In this document: piece by piece, positions 23,561-33,075 of the stretch
Layout: every line of letters begins with the position of its first letter
Numbering within the stretch: position 1 is the stretch's first letter
DNA from: Curtobacterium flaccumfaciens
GTDB taxonomy: Bacteria > Actinomycetota > Actinomycetes > Actinomycetales > Microbacteriaceae
Length of the DNA: 64,000 nt
NCBI RefSeq assembly: GCF_004361695.1
Contig: NZ_SNVW01000014.1
Coordinates: forward strand, 1 to 64,000
Reading direction: 5' to 3'
Position numbers and translations under genes: made by a program
Notes under the pieces: model-generated
The model's input: only the letters and a program-made list of their open reading frames with translations
What the model was told of the DNA's origin: nothing
Database searches by the model: none

Positions 23561-25033
23561 ATGCGTTCCGGCCCCACCTCTCGATTCCTGCTCGCGCTCG
23601 TGGCCACCGGCCTGCTGCTCGGAGCCGCCGGGTGCACGACCGCCGGCCCGTCGGATGCACGTCCCACGCTCGCGAAGGCGTCCGCCGACACCGTGACGGT
23701 CGCCGACGGCCGAGAGGCCGCCGACCGGTCGGTCCGGGCGAGTCGTGCGCTGTTCGCGTCGGCGCCCGGCGCCCTCGTGGCGCCGGCGGACGACGCCGCG
23801 GCGATCCGGACCGCGGCGAGCGCCGCGACCGCGGCGCACGTCCCGGTGCTGCTGGCGGGGAAGGACCACGCGGCTGTCGTCCGCGAGCTGCACCGGCTCG
23901 GAGCCGGCTGGTACCAGGCCGAGGGCGACGTCTCGATCGACACCGACGTCGCCGAGCGGGACGCGCCGGACGGTGGCGACGCGCCGGAGTCGACCCGCGC
24001 CTCCAGGACGGCGACCGTGGTGGTGGCGGACGCGACCGCGGACGCTGCGATCGTGGCGACGGCGAAGGCGGCGGGAGCACGCGTGGTGGTCATGCCGGAG
24101 GGCGTGACGGACCCCGCGGCCGCGTCGGGTGTGGTGCGGGCGCTGCACGAGGAGCGGACCCACCCGACGGTCATGGTGGGGTCGGCGTTCGCCGCGCTCC
24201 CGGACCCGGACTGGACCGTCCGTGCTGCCGAGAACGGGTGGCAGCTGCCGCACGGTGGGCAGCGGCCCTTCGACGGGCACCGGTACGTGGCGCTGTACGG
24301 CGCACCTGGCGCGCCGGCCCTGGGGGTGCTGGGCGAGCAGGACCCGGAGGCGACCGTGCAGCGGGCCCGGTCCGTGGCGGCCGGCTACGACGGGCTCGGC
24401 GACGAGCCGATCACACCCGCGATGGAGGTCATCGCGACCGTCGCCGCCGGTGACGCCGGGGCGGACGGCGACTACTCCACGGAGCTCCCCGTGTCGGCGC
24501 TCGAGCCGTACGTCGATGCCGCGCACGACGCCGGCATGCCCGTGATCCTCGACCTGCAGCCGGGGCGTGCGGACTTCCTGTCGCAGGCGAAGCGCTACGA
24601 GGCGCTGCTGTCGAAGCCCGGTGTGTGGCTCGCACTCGACCCGGAGTGGCGGCTGACGGACGACCAGGTGCCGCTCGAGCAGATCGGCAGCGTGTCGGCG
24701 TCCGAGGTGAACCAGGTGTCGTCGTGGCTGGCGTCGCTCGTGCGGTCGAAGGGGTTGCCGCCGAAGGCGTTCGTGCTGCACCAGTTCCGGCTGTCGATGA
24801 TCCAGGACCGGTCCTCGCTGGAGTCGCACCCCGAGCTGGACGTGCTGATCCACGTCGACGGGCAGGGCTCGCAGCCGGACAAGCAGGCGACGTGGAAGGC
24901 GCTGCACGCGGATGCTCCCGAGGGCGTGCACTGGGGCTGGAAGAACTTCACCGACGAGGACACGCCCATGCTGACGCCCGGGCAGACGATGTCCGAGGTG
25001 GCGCCGACGCCGTCGCTGATCACGTACCAGTAA
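23561..25033 (+). CDS. Lipoprotein with predicted TIM-barrel-like C-terminal domain, 490 aa
   Basis: Signal peptide and lipobox are clear: LLALVATGLLLGAAGC, so Cys25 would be lipidated. Residues about 40-270 contain Ala-rich alternating strand/helix units (VPVLLAGKDHAAVVRELHRL, RVVVMPEGVTDPAAASGVV, HPTVMVGSAFAALP). From about 300 the sequence reads like a TIM barrel (LEPYVDAAHDAGMPVILDLQ, VWLALDPEWRLTDDQVP, KAFVLHQFRLSMIQD, LDVLIHVDGQG), perhaps a glycosidase-like or substrate-binding fold. Members seem limited to actinobacteria as far as I recall; function unknown. ATG at 23561. Confidence 0.72.
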   Translation: MRSGPTSRFLLALVATGLLLGAAGCTTAGPSDARPTLAKASADTVTVADGREAADRSVRASRALFASAPGALVAPADDAAAIRTAASAATAAHVPVLLAGKDHAAVVRELHRLGAGWYQAEGDVSIDTDVAERDAPDGGDAPESTRASRTATVVVADATADAAIVATAKAAGARVVVMPEGVTDPAAASGVVRALHEERTHPTVMVGSAFAALPDPDWTVRAAENGWQLPHGGQRPFDGHRYVALYGAPGAPALGVLGEQDPEATVQRARSVAAGYDGLGDEPITPAMEVIATVAAGDAGADGDYSTELPVSALEPYVDAAHDAGMPVILDLQPGRADFLSQAKRYEALLSKPGVWLALDPEWRLTDDQVPLEQIGSVSASEVNQVSSWLASLVRSKGLPPKAFVLHQFRLSMIQDRSSLESHPELDVLIHVDGQGSQPDKQATWKALHADAPEGVHWGWKNFTDEDTPMLTPGQTMSEVAPTPSLITYQ

Positions 25034-25118
25034 GGCCCGGTTGGTCCAGTTGGTCCGGTTGTCCACAGTCTGGAGGCGCGGGTCAGGTTTCGTCGGTTGC
25101 TCCTGACAGCATGGGGGC

Positions 25119-27248
25119 ATGGAAACCACCGCCCCGCCTTCTGCAGACATCGCCGCCGAGGCACAGCAGGCGCTCGCTGCGCTCACGGGGCGGCCCGACG
25201 CGGTGTTCCACCCCGGGCAGCTCGAGGCGATCTCGGCCCTCGTCGAGCACCGGCAGCGCGCCCTCGTCGTGCAGCGCACCGGGTGGGGGAAGTCCGCGGT
25301 GTACTTCCTGGCCACCCTGCTGCTCCGCCGACGCGGTGGTGGCCCGACGGTGCTCGTGTCGCCGCTCCTCGCCCTGATGCGCGACCAGGTCGCCGCCGCG
25401 GCCCGGGCCGGCGTCCGTGCGGTGTCGATCAACTCGGCGAACGCGCACGAGTGGGCCGACACCCAGGCTGCCCTCGCCCGCGACGAGGTGGACGTGCTCC
25501 TGGTCTCCCCCGAACGGCTCAACAACCCGAAGTTCCGCGACGAGCAGATGCCGACGCTCATCGCGCGGATGGGCATGCTCGTGGTCGACGAGGCGCACTG
25601 CATCTCGGACTGGGGCCACGACTTCCGACCGGACTACCGCCGGCTGGCCGAGCTCATCCGGTCCCTCCCCCACGGGGTCCCCGTCCTGGCGACCACCGCG
25701 ACGGCGAACGAGCGCGTGGTCGAGGACGTCGCCGAGCAGCTCACCGCCGGCCCCGCCGACCCGGTGTTCACGATCCGCGGGTCCCTCGCGCGGGCGTCCC
25801 TCCGACTCGGGGTGCTGACGCTCCCCGACGCGCGGCAGCGGCTCGGGTGGTTGCTCGCGCACCTCGGCGACCTGCCCGGCAGCGGCATCATCTACACGCT
25901 GACGGTCTCGGCGGCCGAGGACATCGCCCGGCTCCTGCGCGAGAACGGGTACGCCGTCCGTGCCTACACCGGGCGGACCGACACCGAGGAGCGCGAGCAG
26001 CTCGAGCAGCAGCTCAAGGGCAACGAGCTGAAGGCCCTCGTCGCCACGAGCGCGCTCGGCATGGGGTTCGACAAGCCCGACCTCGGGTTCGTCGTGCACG
26101 TCGGCGCTCCCTCGTCCCCGGTGGCGTACTACCAGCAGATCGGTCGTGCCGGGCGTGCGACCGACAACGCCGACGTCCTGCTGCTGCCCGGTCGTGAGGA
26201 CCGCGAGATCTGGCAGTACTTCGCGAGCGCGTCGATGCCGACGCAGGAGCGCGCGACCGCGGTGCTGCAGGCGCTGTCGACCGACACCGCGATGTCCACC
26301 GTCGCGCTCGAGGGGCTCGTCGACATCAAGCGGTCGACACTCGAGCTGCTCCTCAAGGTCCTCGACGTCGACGGGGCCGTCCGCCGGGTGACCGGGGGCT
26401 GGGTCGCCACCGGCCGGCCCTGGGAGTACGACGCACCCCGGTACGAGCGGGTCGCCGCGGCCCGCGCTGCCGAGGCCGCCTCGATGCTCGACTACGAGTC
26501 GACGTCGCAGTGCCGGATGCGGCTCCTGCAGCAGGACCTCGACGACCCCTCGGCCGAGCCCTGCGGTCGCTGCGACAACTGCGCCGGCGCGTGGTTCCCG
26601 ACGTCGGTGTCCGACACCGACGCGTCCGGTGCCGCCGCGGCGCTCGACAAGGTCGGCGTCGAGATCGCCCCGCGGGCGCAGTGGCCGTCGGGCATGTCCG
26701 CCCTCGGCGTCGCCGTGCGGGGCAAGATCGGCCCGGACGAGCTCGTGCAGCCGGGCCGCGCCGTCGCCCGCCTCACGGACCTCGGCTGGGGCGGCCCGCT
26801 CCGCGCGCTGTTCGCTCCCGCCACCCCGGACGCCCCCATCACCCGTGAGCTCGTCGACGGGTGCGTCCGCGCCCTCAAGGACTGGCCGTGGGAGGCCCGG
26901 CCGACCGCGGTCGTCGCGATGTCGTCGCGCTCCCGGCCGGAACTCGTCGGGTCGCTCGCGCAGGCGCTGTCCTCGATCGGACGGCTGCAGTTCCTCGGCA
27001 CGCTCGGCCGCACCGGCGGCGCGCCCCGGGGCGACGGCGCGACGAACAGCGCCTACCGGCTGTCCGGCGTGTGGGACACCTTCGAGGTCGGGCCCGAGCT
27101 GGCTGCCGCCCTCCGGTCGCACGAGGGGCCGGTGCTGCTCGTGGACGACCTGGTGGACAGCCGGTGGACGATGACGGTCGCGGGGCGGGAGCTCCGGCGT
27201 GCCGGGGCGTCGGCCGTGCTCCCGTTCGCCCTCGCCACCGTCGCCTGA
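25119..27248 (+). CDS. recQ: RecQ-family DNA helicase with phosphoribosyltransferase-like C-terminus
   Basis: 709 aa. The helicase core has the Walker A variant RTGWGKS (53-59), a DEAH box in VVDEAHCISDWGHDFRPDYR near 155, the TTATAN segment, and QIGRAGRA in motif VI, followed by a zinc-binding block (CRMRLLQQDLDDP, then CGRCDNC). The C-terminal 150 residues do not look like an HRDC domain. They end with GPVLLVDDLVDSRWTMTVAG (about 670-689), close to the PRPP-binding loop of phosphoribosyltransferases. It would unwind DNA during recombination or repair; the role of the extra domain is unknown. ATG at 25119 has a poor ribosome site but is the first in frame. Confidence 0.9.
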   Translation: METTAPPSADIAAEAQQALAALTGRPDAVFHPGQLEAISALVEHRQRALVVQRTGWGKSAVYFLATLLLRRRGGGPTVLVSPLLALMRDQVAAAARAGVRAVSINSANAHEWADTQAALARDEVDVLLVSPERLNNPKFRDEQMPTLIARMGMLVVDEAHCISDWGHDFRPDYRRLAELIRSLPHGVPVLATTATANERVVEDVAEQLTAGPADPVFTIRGSLARASLRLGVLTLPDARQRLGWLLAHLGDLPGSGIIYTLTVSAAEDIARLLRENGYAVRAYTGRTDTEEREQLEQQLKGNELKALVATSALGMGFDKPDLGFVVHVGAPSSPVAYYQQIGRAGRATDNADVLLLPGREDREIWQYFASASMPTQERATAVLQALSTDTAMSTVALEGLVDIKRSTLELLLKVLDVDGAVRRVTGGWVATGRPWEYDAPRYERVAAARAAEAASMLDYESTSQCRMRLLQQDLDDPSAEPCGRCDNCAGAWFPTSVSDTDASGAAAALDKVGVEIAPRAQWPSGMSALGVAVRGKIGPDELVQPGRAVARLTDLGWGGPLRALFAPATPDAPITRELVDGCVRALKDWPWEARPTAVVAMSSRSRPELVGSLAQALSSIGRLQFLGTLGRTGGAPRGDGATNSAYRLSGVWDTFEVGPELAAALRSHEGPVLLVDDLVDSRWTMTVAGRELRRAGASAVLPFALATVA

Positions 27249-27261
27249 CCCCGGCGGACCG

Positions 27262-28137
27262 CTACGCGGCCGAGCCGATCGCGTCGAGTTCCGCGAGTGC
27301 GTCCTCGGGCAGGGTGAAGCCAGCCGAGGCGACGTTGTCGCGCAGGTGCGCCACCGACGAGGTCCCGGGGATGAGCAGCATGTTCGGCGAGCGCTGGAGC
27401 AACCACGCCAGCGCCACGGTCAGCCGCGAGACGCCGAGCCGTGCCGCGACGGCGTCGAGTGCGCCGGACTGGATGGGCGAGAAGCCGCCGAGCGGGAAGT
27501 ACGGCACGTAGGCGATCCCCTGGGCGGCGGTCAGCTGGAGCATGGCCTCGTCCTCGCGGCGGGCGACGTTGTAGAGGTTCTGCACGGTGACGACGGGGGC
27601 GATCGTCTGCGCCTCGGCGAGCTGGTCGGCGTCCACGGTGGACAGGCCGAGGTGCTTGATGAGCCCCTGCTGCTGGAGTTCGGCGAGCGCCTCGAACTGC
27701 GGCGCGATGCTGCCCGGCTCGGGCGCGTCGAAGCCGCCCATCCGGAGGTTCACCACGTCGAGCTGCTCCAGGCCGAGGTTCCGCAGGTTGTCGTGCACCT
27801 GCTCGACGAGCTCGTGCGGCTCGCGGGCGTGCGGCCACCCGCCCTCGGCGTCGCGGCGGGCGCCGACCTTCGTGACGATGTGCAGGCCGTCCGCGTACGG
27901 GTGGAGGGCTTCGCGGATGACCTCGTTCGTGACGTGGGGACCGTAGAAGTCCGACGTGTCGATGTGGGTGATCCCGAGCTCGACGACGGTGCGGAGGACG
28001 CGGATCGCCTCGGCGCGGTCGGTCGGCGGTCCGAAGACCCCGGGTCCGGCCAGCTGCATTGCGCCGTACCCGACGCGGGTGAGTTCGAGGTCATCGGCGG
28101 GGCGGTAGGTGCCGCCGGGGAGGGTCGTTTCGGTCAT
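27262..28137 (-). CDS. Aldo/keto reductase
   Basis: 291 aa, full-length (beta/alpha)8 oxidoreductase using NADPH. Landmarks: VGYGAMQLAGPG, the catalytic Asp/Tyr segment HIDTSDFYGPH near residues 60-70, VTKVG with the catalytic Lys, and the cofactor-binding end LLIPGTSSVAHLRDNV. The usual catalytic His after the Lys strand is replaced, since LDVVNLRMGG stands where L-x-x-x-x-x-H is common. ATG at 28137. It is divergent from an XRE/MmyB-type regulator 102 bp away, a common pairing. Confidence 0.92.
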   Translation of the reverse strand: MTETTLPGGTYRPADDLELTRVGYGAMQLAGPGVFGPPTDRAEAIRVLRTVVELGITHIDTSDFYGPHVTNEVIREALHPYADGLHIVTKVGARRDAEGGWPHAREPHELVEQVHDNLRNLGLEQLDVVNLRMGGFDAPEPGSIAPQFEALAELQQQGLIKHLGLSTVDADQLAEAQTIAPVVTVQNLYNVARREDEAMLQLTAAQGIAYVPYFPLGGFSPIQSGALDAVAARLGVSRLTVALAWLLQRSPNMLLIPGTSSVAHLRDNVASAGFTLPEDALAELDAIGSAA

Positions 28138-28239
28138 GCCACCACGATGCGCCTCGCACGCCGACACCGGCAGGTCCCCCGCGACCCTGGGACCACGGGG
28201 ACCAGGATCGACCGGCACGGGGTCCGTAGCCTGGGGTGC

Positions 28240-29109
28240 GTGAGCGAGAACACCCTGGGCGAGTACCTCCGAGCGCGGCGGGAACTCGTGCGCCCCGAGG
28301 ACGCCGGGCTGCGCGTGACCGGGGCCCGTCGCACGCCGGGGCTCCGGCGCGAAGAGGTCGCGACCCTCGCCGGCATCAGCGCCGACTACTACCTGCGCCT
28401 CGAGCAGGGACGGGACCGCAACCCGTCGGCGCAGGTGCTCGACGCGATCGCGCGGGTGCTCGGCCTCGACCACACCGCCGTCGGCTACCTGCACGGCCTG
28501 GCCGACACCGCCACCGTGCGACGCCGTCCGGGTGCGCGGGCGCGTGTCGACCGGGTGCCGTCCGGCACGCTGCAGTTGCTCGACGTCATCGGGCTGCCCG
28601 CGTTCGTCGAGAACCGGGCGTTCGACGTGCTCGCGGCGAACCGGCTCGCAACCGCGCTGGCGCCGGGGATGCGGGCGGGCGAGAACCGGCTGCGCACCAT
28701 GTTCCTCGACGGCACCGAGGCGGACCGGTACCCCGACTGGCAGGACCAGATGGGCGGGATGGTCGCGGCCTTCCGGTCGTCCATCGGCCCGGACGTCGAC
28801 GACCCGGCGATCACGACCCTGGTGGGCGAGCTGTCCCTCGGCAGCGAGGACTTCCGGCGGCTCTGGGCGCGGCACGACGTGCGGCCGCTCGGCGGGGGCT
28901 CGGTGCGGATCTGGCACCCGGAGGTCGGCGACCTCGAACTGCGGCGCGAGAAGCTCGGCATCGGCGGGACCGACGGGCAGCTGCTCGTGGTGCACCACGC
29001 GGAGCCGGGATCGCCCTCGGAGCGGGCGTTGGCGCTGCTCGGCAGCCTGGCCGCCCCGCGCGCCGACCGACTCGGAACGACTCAGTCGACGTCGTACGAC
29101 ACCGAATGA
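28240..29109 (+). CDS. XRE-family regulator with MmyB-type ligand-binding domain
   Basis: 289 aa. The helix-turn-helix lies at about residues 5-65 (LGEYLRARRELVRPEDAGLR, then RTPGLRREEVATLAGISADY). The MmyB-like domain follows (LLDVIGLPAFVENRAFDVLA, then HPEVGDLELRREKLGI and LLVVHHAEPGSPSERALALL), typical of actinobacterial regulators paired with redox enzymes. GTG at 28240 gives the conserved start. It probably regulates the divergent aldo/keto reductase. Confidence 0.92.
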   Translation: MSENTLGEYLRARRELVRPEDAGLRVTGARRTPGLRREEVATLAGISADYYLRLEQGRDRNPSAQVLDAIARVLGLDHTAVGYLHGLADTATVRRRPGARARVDRVPSGTLQLLDVIGLPAFVENRAFDVLAANRLATALAPGMRAGENRLRTMFLDGTEADRYPDWQDQMGGMVAAFRSSIGPDVDDPAITTLVGELSLGSEDFRRLWARHDVRPLGGGSVRIWHPEVGDLELRREKLGIGGTDGQLLVVHHAEPGSPSERALALLGSLAAPRADRLGTTQSTSYDTE

Positions 29110-29116
29110 GTCGTTC
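29075..29116. terminator. Inverted repeat spanning the regulator's stop codon
   Basis: GAACGACTCA (29075-29084) and TGAGTCGTTC (29107-29116), a perfect 10-bp stem with a 22-nt loop. The TGA of the second arm is the stop codon. It may be a terminator; it lacks a T-tract. Confidence 0.4.
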
Positions 29117-29215
29117 ACCCGCGCCGGCAACGACCCGCGCATGCAGGGTGCGACACGGTCGTCGTCGCACGACGACGGCGATGTCGTTCCGGGTCGACGC
29201 TCCCCGCCCGCGCCG

Positions 29216-29755
29216 CTACCGGCGGACGGGCTTCGGGAAGGCGGCCCGCATGTGGTCCGTGGTGAGCACGTCCCCGATGCCGATCATGAGCAGTGAGAAC
29301 ACGATCTGCTCGATCACCATCCAGAACGGGTAGAGGCCCGGGATCGCCGCGACCACGAGTGTCACGACCGGGAAGATCCGGCTGAACAACCGGAGCCGCT
29401 GGTACGCCCAGTAGTACCCGAGCTGCGCCCGCCACGCGAAGACGTAGAGCGTCAGGGTGATGAGCAGCACGACCGTCGCCCGGAACCACACCGCCCACGG
29501 GACCGTCTGCCCCGCGTGGGTCAGCACCACCGCGACGACGATGGCGGCGAACCCGACGACCGTCTCGGCGACGAGCAGCCACCGGATCCGGCGGAACGAG
29601 CGCACGGTGTCGGGGTGCTCCAGCATGTCCTCGCGGACGACGTAGCCGCCCTGCCGGCCGCCGGCGAGCTGGTCGAGTCGCAGGCGACACCACAGGCGGT
29701 CGGCGAGGGCGCCGAGCCCGTCGTTCTGCTGCGTCACCCTCCCATGGTGCCGCAT
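29216..29755 (-). CDS. Membrane protein of unknown function, 179 aa
   Basis: A soluble N-terminal third (DGLGALADRLWCRLRLDQLA, VVREDMLEHPDTVRSFRRI) leads to four hydrophobic helices (LLVAETVVGFAAIVVAVVLT, FRATVVLLITLTLYVFAW, FSRIFPVVTLVVAAIPGLYP, WMVIEQIVFSLLMIGIGDVL). No family is recognised. ATG at 29755 or GTG at 29737 could be the start; the latter has GGGAGG too close to the codon, so I keep ATG. Confidence 0.68.
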   Translation of the reverse strand: MRHHGRVTQQNDGLGALADRLWCRLRLDQLAGGRQGGYVVREDMLEHPDTVRSFRRIRWLLVAETVVGFAAIVVAVVLTHAGQTVPWAVWFRATVVLLITLTLYVFAWRAQLGYYWAYQRLRLFSRIFPVVTLVVAAIPGLYPFWMVIEQIVFSLLMIGIGDVLTTDHMRAAFPKPVRR

Positions 29756-29774
29756 CCCGCTCGGGAACCGGCAC

Positions 29775-29918
29775 CGCGCCTCCAGGCCACGACGGACGCG
29801 ACGGTCGCGACGGTCACGACCCGATGCGGCCCGCCGTCGGTACCGGACCCAGCGCCCGGACCACGACCCGACGCGTCTCGACGCGACCCGGCGCGGCGCG
29901 GCGCGGCGCGGCGCGGCG
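29775..29918. repeat. Intergenic GGCCTCCAGGC-type motif and CGGCG microsatellite
   Basis: CGCGCCTCCAGGCC at 29775-29788 is one copy of a motif found in many gaps of this window. A run of about six CGGCG units fills 29890-29918, right after the stop of the next gene. No gene is seen between 29756 and 29920. Confidence 0.6.
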
Positions 29919-29920
29919 AC

Positions 29921-30568
29921 TCAGTCGGTCGGGATGAGCGCTGCGCCGCCGAGGACCTGCCCGGAGTCGGGGTCCAGCAGGACCACCGACCGGACCGGGT
30001 CCGGGATCCCCCGGGGTGCCTCGAGGTCGAACGTGATGGTCCCGACGTCGGACGGGATCGTGCCGAGGTCGTCGTCCGCACCCTGCTGCGTCCAGTACCC
30101 GCGGCGCTCACCGACGACCGGCCCCTCGGACAGCAGCACCCGGACGGCGGGCAGCTCGGAGTCGTACGACGCCACCCGGAGGTCCTGGATCGTGACGAGC
30201 AGGTGGTCCCCGGCGCGCGTGATCCGGACGTGGCCCGAGGCGAACCGGTCGATCGGCACGAGGTCCCCCGCGACGGGCGGGACGCGTCGCCACCACGGGT
30301 CGATCGGCGATCCGTCGGCACGGTCGTCGGTGTCGGACGACGTGTCGGACGACGTCTCGGGCGCCGGGACCGGCGCGCCGAGCGTGTTCGACGGTGACAC
30401 CCGGGTACCGCCCTGCACGCCCTGCTCGGCGAGCGGGGTCGACGTCGCGACGGGCTGTGCGGTGTCGCTGCCCCGTTCGGCCTGGATGGCGTACCAGGCG
30501 ACCAGGACGAGGACGACGGCGAGCACGGCGGCGGCAGCGATCGCCCACCGTCGCCGTGCCGCCGTCAT
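29921..30568 (-). CDS. Membrane-anchored protein of unknown function, 215 aa
   Basis: One N-terminal transmembrane helix (WAIAAAAVLAVVLVLVAWYA, residues 8-27) after a basic cytoplasmic start, then a disordered Pro/Ser/Thr/Asp-rich linker (ETSSDTSSDTDDRADGSP) and an extracellular beta-rich domain (FASGHVRITRAGDHLLVTIQ through VRSVVLLDPDSGQVLGG). Found beside der; function unknown. The start is ATG at 30568, 20 bp after the der stop, so it may be co-transcribed with it. Confidence 0.7.
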   Translation of the reverse strand: MTAARRRWAIAAAAVLAVVLVLVAWYAIQAERGSDTAQPVATSTPLAEQGVQGGTRVSPSNTLGAPVPAPETSSDTSSDTDDRADGSPIDPWWRRVPPVAGDLVPIDRFASGHVRITRAGDHLLVTIQDLRVASYDSELPAVRVLLSEGPVVGERRGYWTQQGADDDLGTIPSDVGTITFDLEAPRGIPDPVRSVVLLDPDSGQVLGGAALIPTD

Positions 30569-30588
30569 GTCCGCTCCCCCGGTCGGCC

Positions 30589-32106
30589 TCAGCGCTTGCG
30601 ACGCTCGCGCACGCGCATGTTGACGTTGATCGGCGTGCCCGAGAAGCCCCAGACCTCGCGGAGACGACGGGTGATGAACCGTCGGTACTGCGGGTCGAGG
30701 AAGCCGGTCGTGAAGAGCACGAACGTCGGCGGCTGGCTCGAGGCCTGCGTCCCGAACAGGATGCGGGGCTGCTTGCCGCCGCGCACGGGGTGCGGGTGCT
30801 CCTGCACGAGTTCGGCGATGAAGGCGTTGACCTTGCCGGTCGGGATGCGGGTGTCCCACGACTCGAGCGCGGTCTCGAGCGCCGGTACGAGCTTCTCGAG
30901 GTGCCGACCGGTGCGGGCCGACATGTTCACGCGCGGGGCCCACGCCACGTGGGCGAGGTCCTGCTCGATCTCACGCTCGAGGTAGCGGCGGCGGTCGTCG
31001 TCGAGCAGGTCCCACTTATTGTAGGCGAGCACGAGCGCACGACCGGACTCGAGGACGAGGTCGATGATGCGGAGGTCCTGCACGGAGATCGGCTCGGTGA
31101 CGTCGAGGACGACGACGGCGACCTCGGCCTTCTCGAGCGCGGCCGTGGTGCGGAGGGACGCGTAGAAGTCGGCGCCCTGCTGCAGGTGCACGCGCTTCCG
31201 GATGCCGGCGGTGTCGACGAAGCGCCACACCTTGCCGCCGAGTTCGATCTGCTCGTCCACCGGGTCGCGCGTGGTGCCGGCGAGGTCGTTCACGACGACG
31301 CGCTCTTCGCCGGCGGCCTTGTTGAGCAGCGAGCTCTTGCCGACGTTCGGGCGGCCGAGGATGGCCACGCGGCGGGGACCGCCGACCTCCTGCTTGGCGA
31401 CGGCCGAGGTGTCGGGGAGCGTCTTGATGATGAGGTCGAGCAGGTCCGCGACGCCGCGGCCGTGCAGCGCCGACACCGGGTGCGGCTCGCCGAGGCCGAG
31501 GTTCCAGAGCTCATACGCGTCGAGGTCGCGGCGGTCGTCGTCGGACTTGTTCGCGACGACGATGACCGGACGGTCGGTGCCGCGGAGCATCTTCACGACG
31601 TGCTCGTCGGTGGCAGTGATGCCGACCGTGACGTCGACGACGAAGAGCACCGCGTCGGCGAGGTCGATCGCGACCTCGGCCTGCGCGGCGACGGAGGCGT
31701 TGATGCCCTGCGCGTCCGGCTCCCAGCCGCCGGTGTCGACGAGCGTGAAGCGCTTGTCGTTCCAGTCGGCCTTGTACGAGACACGGTCGCGCGTGACGCC
31801 GGGGACGTCCTGCACGACGGCTTCGCGGCGACCGAGGATGCGGTTCACGAGCGCCGACTTGCCGACGTTCGGGCGACCGACGATCGCGAGCACCGGGTAC
31901 GCCGGCAGGTAGGTGATGCCGTCCGTGCCGAGCTGGCCGGCCTCGAGCAGGGCGACGTCTTCCTCGTCGAGCTCGTAGTCCTCGAGCCCGGCGCGGAGCG
32001 CGGTCGCCCGCTGCTCGGCCTCGGCCTCGTCGAGCCCGGCGAGACGCTCGCCGAGCGCGTCGTCGTACTGGGGGAAGTCGTCGTGGTCGTTGTCGAGCTG
32101 CGCCAT
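30589..32106 (-). CDS. der: Ribosome biogenesis GTPase Der
   Basis: 505 aa, the double-GTPase that assists 50S subunit maturation. Two G domains are visible: GRPNVGKS at 77-84 with DTGGW and NKSD, and a second GRPNVGKS near 253 with DTAGIR and NKWD, followed by the KH-like domain ([20 protein letters not shown], ending [13 protein letters not shown]). An acidic N-terminal extension of about 65 residues precedes the first G domain, as in other actinobacteria. It lies 72 bp downstream of cmk, the usual cmk-der pair. Confidence 0.97.
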   Translation of the reverse strand: MAQLDNDHDDFPQYDDALGERLAGLDEAEAEQRATALRAGLEDYELDEEDVALLEAGQLGTDGITYLPAYPVLAIVGRPNVGKSALVNRILGRREAVVQDVPGVTRDRVSYKADWNDKRFTLVDTGGWEPDAQGINASVAAQAEVAIDLADAVLFVVDVTVGITATDEHVVKMLRGTDRPVIVVANKSDDDRRDLDAYELWNLGLGEPHPVSALHGRGVADLLDLIIKTLPDTSAVAKQEVGGPRRVAILGRPNVGKSSLLNKAAGEERVVVNDLAGTTRDPVDEQIELGGKVWRFVDTAGIRKRVHLQQGADFYASLRTTAALEKAEVAVVVLDVTEPISVQDLRIIDLVLESGRALVLAYNKWDLLDDDRRRYLEREIEQDLAHVAWAPRVNMSARTGRHLEKLVPALETALESWDTRIPTGKVNAFIAELVQEHPHPVRGGKQPRILFGTQASSQPPTFVLFTTGFLDPQYRRFITRRLREVWGFSGTPINVNMRVRERRKR

Positions 32107-32141
32107 GTGGGTTCCTTGCCGGCGACCCTGCGGCCGCGTGT

Positions 32142-32198
32142 TGTCAGTGCGTGGCCGCGCGGGGCCGGGATGTCGGTGTCAGTGCGTGGCCGCGCGGG
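32142..32198. repeat. 22-bp direct repeat copying the end of cmk
   Basis: Copies at 32142-32163 and 32177-32198, period 35 bp. The second encodes the last codons and stop of cmk (ARAATH, TGA); the first is an identical stretch in the cmk-der gap. It looks like a small tandem duplication of the gene end. Confidence 0.75.
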
Positions 32199-33075
32199 CC
32201 AGGTCGACGACCGCCTGCACGGTCTGGTCGAAGTCGAGGTCGGTGGAGTCGAGCGTCGTGACGCCGTCGGCGGCGTTCATGAAGTCGACGACCTTCGCGT
32301 CCGCCGCGTCGCGACGAGCGAGTGCGGCGGAGGTCTCGGCGGCGGACTGGGTCGTGACCTCGGCCGCACGCCGTGCCATCCTAACCGACTCGTCGGCGGT
32401 CAGCAGGATCCGTACCTCGGCGTCCGGGGCGACCACGGTCGTGATGTCCCGTCCCTCGGTGATGATGCCCGGGGCGTCCGCCTTCCGCATCACCGTGCGG
32501 AAGAGCTGGACGAGACGCTGCCGGACCTCGGGGAGCTTGGCGATGTGGGCGACGGCGGCGGTCACGTCGGGGGTGCGGATGGCGTCGGTGACGTCGGTCT
32601 CCCCCACCCGGACGAAGTAGGCGTCGGGGTCGGTGCCGATCGCGTAGTCGAAGGTGTCCCAGCTGGCGAGCACCGCCGCCGGGTCGTCGAGGTCGACGCG
32701 CTGCTGCAGGGCGTGCCAGGCGAGTGCACGGTACGCGGCGCCGGTGTCCTGGTAGCCGAAGCCGAGTGCCCGGGCCGCGGCACGGGACACGCTGGACTTG
32801 CCGCTGCCGGCGGGGCCGTCGACCGCGATGACGGTCTTCGCGACGTAGGCGCCGTCGGCCAGGCCGGCCGGCATCGGGGCACTGGTCGACCCCGGCTCGC
32901 CGCCGGGTTCGCCGAGGCCGCCGGCCGGACCACCGAGCGGTCCGCCGTCGGCGCCGCCGCCCGCTCCGTCGCCCGGCGTGGGCAGACCGGTGTCGGGCCC
33001 GTTCGGTCCGCCGGTGACTCCGGAGTCCTGCGCGGCCGCGGTCGTGGCGGGGTCGGTGTTCTCGTTCAGGCCCAT
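32179..33075 (-). CDS. cmk: Cytidylate kinase
   Basis: 298 aa. Phosphorylates CMP and dCMP with ATP. Walker A GPAGSGKS is at 87-94, then [16 protein letters not shown] and the CMP-binding [20 protein letters not shown]. The enzyme proper starts near residue 80; before it is an unusual 70-residue Gly/Pro-rich extension ([20 protein letters not shown] and so on) that is probably disordered. I chose ATG at 33075 because GGAGG lies 8 bp upstream; it overlaps the tyrA stop by 10 bp. Confidence 0.95.
   Translation of the reverse strand: MGLNENTDPATTAAAQDSGVTGGPNGPDTGLPTPGDGAGGGADGGPLGGPAGGLGEPGGEPGSTSAPMPAGLADGAYVAKTVIAVDGPAGSGKSSVSRAAARALGFGYQDTGAAYRALAWHALQQRVDLDDPAAVLASWDTFDYAIGTDPDAYFVRVGETDVTDAIRTPDVTAAVAHIAKLPEVRQRLVQLFRTVMRKADAPGIITEGRDITTVVAPDAEVRILLTADESVRMARRAAEVTTQSAAETSAALARRDAADAKVVDFMNAADGVTTLDSTDLDFDQTVQAVVDLARAATH

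Noticed and set aside
22055..25603. A 1182-residue minus-strand frame
   Set aside because: Only its last 203 residues are a real gene; the rest is the shadow of the endonuclease/exonuclease/phosphatase, lipoprotein and recQ genes.
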